In this document: positions 42,826 to 45,332 of the stretch, piece after piece
Position numbering within the stretch: the stretch's first letter is position 1
Layout of the letters: each line of letters starts with the position of its first letter
Assembly (NCBI RefSeq): GCF_030538755.1
Contig: NZ_JAUNTJ010000023.1
Coordinates: 1-45,332 of the forward strand
Direction: 5' to 3'
DNA from: Paracoccus sp. (in: a-proteobacteria)
GTDB taxonomy: Bacteria > Pseudomonadota > Alphaproteobacteria > Rhodobacterales > Rhodobacteraceae
Length of the DNA: 45,332 nt
The notes under the pieces: model-generated
The model's database searches: none
What the model saw: only the letters and a program-made list of their open reading frames with translations
What the model was told of the DNA's origin: nothing
Program-made: the position numbers and the translations under genes

Positions 42826-43254
42826 TCAGCGCTGCCGCTCGCGCACAGCCCGAAGGTGCACGTCGGTCGGCTCGACCACGTGGGCGGCGTACTCGGGGTG
42901 CTTCGGCAGCCACTTCGCGACGTAGGGGCACACGGGCACGATGCGGTAGCCGCGGGCGACCACGTCGTCGACGGCGTCCCGCACGAGTACCGACGCGAGG
43001 CCCCGGCCGCCGTAGGCCTCGTCGACGCCCGTGTGGAACAGCACGCGGTGCACGGGGCCGCCGCCGTCGGGCTCGACGTCGACGTACGATTCCTCGCCGA
43101 TCACGGCCTCGCCGCGGGCACCGTCATCGCTGCCAGCGGCGGGGTCGATTCGGGCGGCCTCGTCGGTTCCGGCGCCGCCGGGCCGGCGATCAACGAGCAC
43201 GTAGCGCGATTCGTCGGCCCGGTGCTGCACCTCGAAGCGGTCGTCGTCGTTCAT
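42826..43254 (-). CDS. GNAT-type acetyltransferase, NATD1/YjdJ subfamily
   Basis: A 142-residue protein with the short GNAT core GPVHRVLFHTGVDEAYGGRGLASVLVRDAVDDVVARGYRIVPVCPYVAKWLPKHPEYA, including the acetyl-CoA loop (Y-GG-RGLA) and the CPYV-x-KW-hP motif typical of the YjdJ-like subfamily. A 30-residue insert (about 25-50) interrupts the N-terminal strands. The substrate is unknown. It is followed on the same strand by no gene in the segment; the pirin gene lies 44 bases upstream. Confidence 0.85.
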   Translation of the reverse strand: MNDDDRFEVQHRADESRYVLVDRRPGGAGTDEAARIDPAAGSDDGARGEAVIGEESYVDVEPDGGGPVHRVLFHTGVDEAYGGRGLASVLVRDAVDDVVARGYRIVPVCPYVAKWLPKHPEYAAHVVEPTDVHLRAVRERQR

Positions 43255-43298
43255 CGTGTCGCTCCTCGCGGTCGTGTTCGTGGTCGGCGTCGCCGTCG

Positions 43299-44345
43299 TC
43301 AGCCATCGGATGGGGTCGCGGCGGCCCCGCCTCGATCGCGTGGGCGCAGCCGCACGGTCGGCAGCTCGGGGGCCGGCAGCGGCAACGGCTGCCCCTCGGG
43401 GAACGGGCCGAAGAGCGCGGCGTCACGGTCGTCGCCCGCACCCGCATCCGGTGCCCCACCGCGCGCGTCGACGCCGATCTCTGCCTGATAGCGGCGCCGG
43501 AACTCGACGATCTCGTCGTGGGTGCGGCCCACGAAGTTCCACCACATCACGATCTGCTCGTCGAAGGGCACGCCGCCGAGCAGGATGATGCGGGCGCCGC
43601 CGTGCCCGGCGGTGAGCGTGAGCGACGCGGCACCGGGCGGCGCAGAGCCGAGCCCGCGGTGGGCGACGGGCGTGCCATCGACGGCCACCGTGCCGGTCAC
43701 GGCGAGCACCGCGTGCTCGAAATCGGCTCGCACATCGAGCGTCACCGATCGATCTGGATCGATGCGCAGTTCGGCGCCGAGCAGCTCACCCGTGCGCGTG
43801 TCGACGGGTGAACGCGAGCCGAGCAGCTCGCCGATGAACACGCGCGCCGTGAGCCCCGGTGCCTCGACCGGGTCGGGCACGAAGTGGGTGAGGCCGGGCG
43901 CGCTGAACCGCGTCGCGTCGGGCAGGGCGAACCAGAGCTGCACCCCGTGCAACACCTCGGTGTCGGGGGTGCTGAACTCGGAGTGCGTGATGCCCCGCCC
44001 CGCGAACATGAGGTTAAGCTCGCCGGGGCGCACCACGGCGGCGTTGCCGGCCGAGTCGAGGTGGTCGATGTCGCCCGTGAACAGCCACGACACCGTCGCG
44101 AGACCCGTGTGCGGGTGGCGGGGCACGCGCATCCCGCCCGTCGCCGCGACGTGGTCGGGGCCGTAGTGGTCGAGGAAACACCACGCGCCGACCATCGATC
44201 GCTCCCGCTGCGGCAGCGTGCGATGCACGGTCATGGCGCGGGGCCCGCCGAGCGGCACGAGGCGCGGTTCGAGCACCTCGACCGCGTTGCACGGTCGGCC
44301 GCGTTCGAGCACCGCCTCGTCGGGGTGCCGATCGAGATTGCTCAC
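43299..44345 (-). CDS. Pirin-family protein
   Basis: A 348-residue bicupin. It starts at GTG 44345 (SNLDRHPDEAVLERG). The N-terminal cupin has the iron ligands of pirin in PRHPHTGLATVSWLF, DHLDSAG and AGRGITHSEFS. The C-terminal cupin follows from about 180 (ELRIDPDRSVTLDVRADFEHAVLAV, HGGARIILLGG, MWWNFVGRTHDEI). Bacterial pirins can act as quercetinases or as regulators. The open frame runs upstream to 44726 through repeats and a broken AhpD-like gene that belongs to something else. Confidence 0.92.
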   Translation of the reverse strand: MSNLDRHPDEAVLERGRPCNAVEVLEPRLVPLGGPRAMTVHRTLPQRERSMVGAWCFLDHYGPDHVAATGGMRVPRHPHTGLATVSWLFTGDIDHLDSAGNAAVVRPGELNLMFAGRGITHSEFSTPDTEVLHGVQLWFALPDATRFSAPGLTHFVPDPVEAPGLTARVFIGELLGSRSPVDTRTGELLGAELRIDPDRSVTLDVRADFEHAVLAVTGTVAVDGTPVAHRGLGSAPPGAASLTLTAGHGGARIILLGGVPFDEQIVMWWNFVGRTHDEIVEFRRRYQAEIGVDARGGAPDAGAGDDRDAALFGPFPEGQPLPLPAPELPTVRLRPRDRGGAAATPSDG

Positions 44346-44439
44346 GGCACCACCCTGCCATCGATGCCGCGCGGACGCACCGGATGGCGGCTGAGGATCG
44401 AGACGCGGCCGCGCGCGTTGATCGCCACCGCCACCCACT

Positions 44440-44549
44440 CGGCTGCTGCGAGTGCAGGTCGAGGCGAACGCGCATCCGTTGAGCTGCGACGCGCGCACCG
44501 CGATCAATTCGGCCTCGGCGGCCGAGAACGCCTCGGCCGCCTTCCAGCC
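44440..44549 (-). pseudogene. AhpD/carboxymuconolactone decarboxylase-like remnant, frameshifted
   Basis: On the minus strand FSAAEAELIAVRASQLNGCAF matches the core of alkylhydroperoxidase D-like proteins, whose next residues should be C-L-D-x-H. One base is missing at about 44465-44471, and after it the reading resumes in the next frame as LDLHSQQ. The fragment is cut at its 5' side by the repeat starting at 44547. It is only about 37 codons long, so it is a relic rather than a gene. Confidence 0.6.
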
Positions 44550-44836
44550 TCGGCTCCTTCGTCGCTCGGCCAGCGACGAGGACCTCGCTCGGTCGGCGAG
44601 ACGCCCGGGCAGCTCGACCTGCGCACGAGGGGCGCTCCGCCCGAGCACGTGCGTTGTGGTGTGTGGTTCTCGGCGTGTCGCGCAGTTTTGTGCACGACAC
44701 GCCGAGGAACACACACCACAACGCACGCGGGGCCTCGGCTCCTTCGTCGCTCGGCCAGCGACGCCTCCGACGGTCGAGCGAGCGGAGCGAGACGAGACCT
44801 CCCGGGGGCCTCGGCTCCTTCGTCGCTCGACCGGCG
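44547..44836. repeat. Threefold direct repeat (32, 32 and 29 bases)
   Basis: A 32-base sequence at 44547-44578 is repeated exactly at 44732-44763, and its first 20-odd bases recur with two changes at 44808-44836. The shared core contains CTCGGCTCCTTCGTCGCTCG. Such sequences are scattered between genes in some Microbacteriaceae. One copy cuts the AhpD-like remnant, and the other two flank the inverted repeat at 44649-44726 on its right. Confidence 0.8.
44649..44726. repeat. 32-bp near-perfect inverted repeat (long hairpin)
   Basis: The left arm 44649-44680 and right arm 44695-44726 match at 30 of 32 positions around a 14-base loop (44681-44694). Each arm contains the GTGTGTG-type stretch and the CGGCGTGTCG end next to the loop. 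No T-run follows, so it is not a simple terminator. The shape suggests a palindromic repeat family or the end of a miniature mobile element. Confidence 0.85.
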
Positions 44837-44850
44837 GTGTCGCGCCGCCG

Positions 44851-45332
<482 letters not shown>

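Larger units (their letters stand above)
44346..44850. other. 505-base gap with gene remnant and repeats
   Basis: There is no intact gene between the pirin and LigM-like genes. The gap holds an AhpD-like fragment (44440-44549), three copies of a 29-32 base repeat, and a 32-bp near-perfect inverted repeat, each described separately. Confidence 0.7.

Overview
Positions 1 to about 41,110 read as one piece of a GC-rich alphaproteobacterial chromosome, family Rhodobacteraceae/Paracoccaceae (Paracoccus- or Rhodobacter-like). The supporting evidence is the nrdR-ribD and ribE-ribB-ribH-nusB blocks, a BolA/CGFS-glutaredoxin pair, MmcB, a VPLPA-CTERM surface protein, a BLUF protein behind rpoD, KpsC/KpsS capsule genes and a tRNA-His lacking the usual G-1:C73 pair. 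From about 41,110-41,121 (a run of 12 C) to the right end the codon usage, repeats and gene families become those of a high-GC actinomycete, probably Microbacteriaceae. The two parts most likely come from different organisms joined by assembly.

Region 1 (1-15.3 kb) is a di/tricarboxylate-use cluster. Reading right are a GntR/FCD repressor, a TcuA-like flavoprotein, its TcuB-like iron-sulfur/membrane partner and a VOC protein. Reading left are a TctD/TctE-like two-component system, a TctC-type binding protein, a fused TctA-TctB permease and a PrpF/GalD-type isomerase. An orphan second TctC-type binding protein diverges from the two-component system. An isocitrate/isopropylmalate-type dehydrogenase diverges from a second GntR regulator that is followed by a tandem universal stress protein. 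The inferred scheme is periplasmic sensing and uptake of a tricarballylate/aconitate/citrate-like acid, oxidation by the TcuAB pair and isomerisation toward the TCA cycle.

Region 2 (15.4-26.7 kb) holds bolA-grxD, a TAXI-TRAP transporter (binding protein, fused permease, DUF1850 protein) with L-2-hydroxyglutarate oxidase, a receiver-like orphan, a YqjD/YqjE-like envelope-stress pair, an M20 amidohydrolase, tRNA-His, a small conserved protein overlapping mmcB, a likely structured ncRNA with its own promoter and terminator, and a DUF481 outer-membrane protein.

Region 3 (26.7-41.1 kb) holds nusB-ribH-ribB-ribE, an opposite-strand capsule lipid-linker/export module (kpsS, an OPX lipoprotein, kpsC) lying inside the riboflavin block, then ribD-nrdR, rmuC, a VPLPA-CTERM protein, a BLUF photoreceptor overlapping rpoD, and rpoD. 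The RibB protein carries a GTP cyclohydrolase II domain that has lost all three zinc cysteines.

Region 4 (41.1-45.3 kb, actinobacterial) holds a small membrane protein, a PIN-domain gene with a poor N-terminus, a MarR regulator, a NATD1-type acetyltransferase, a pirin, a frameshifted AhpD-like remnant embedded in direct and inverted repeats, and the C-terminal part of a LigM-like tetrahydrofolate-dependent O-demethylase.
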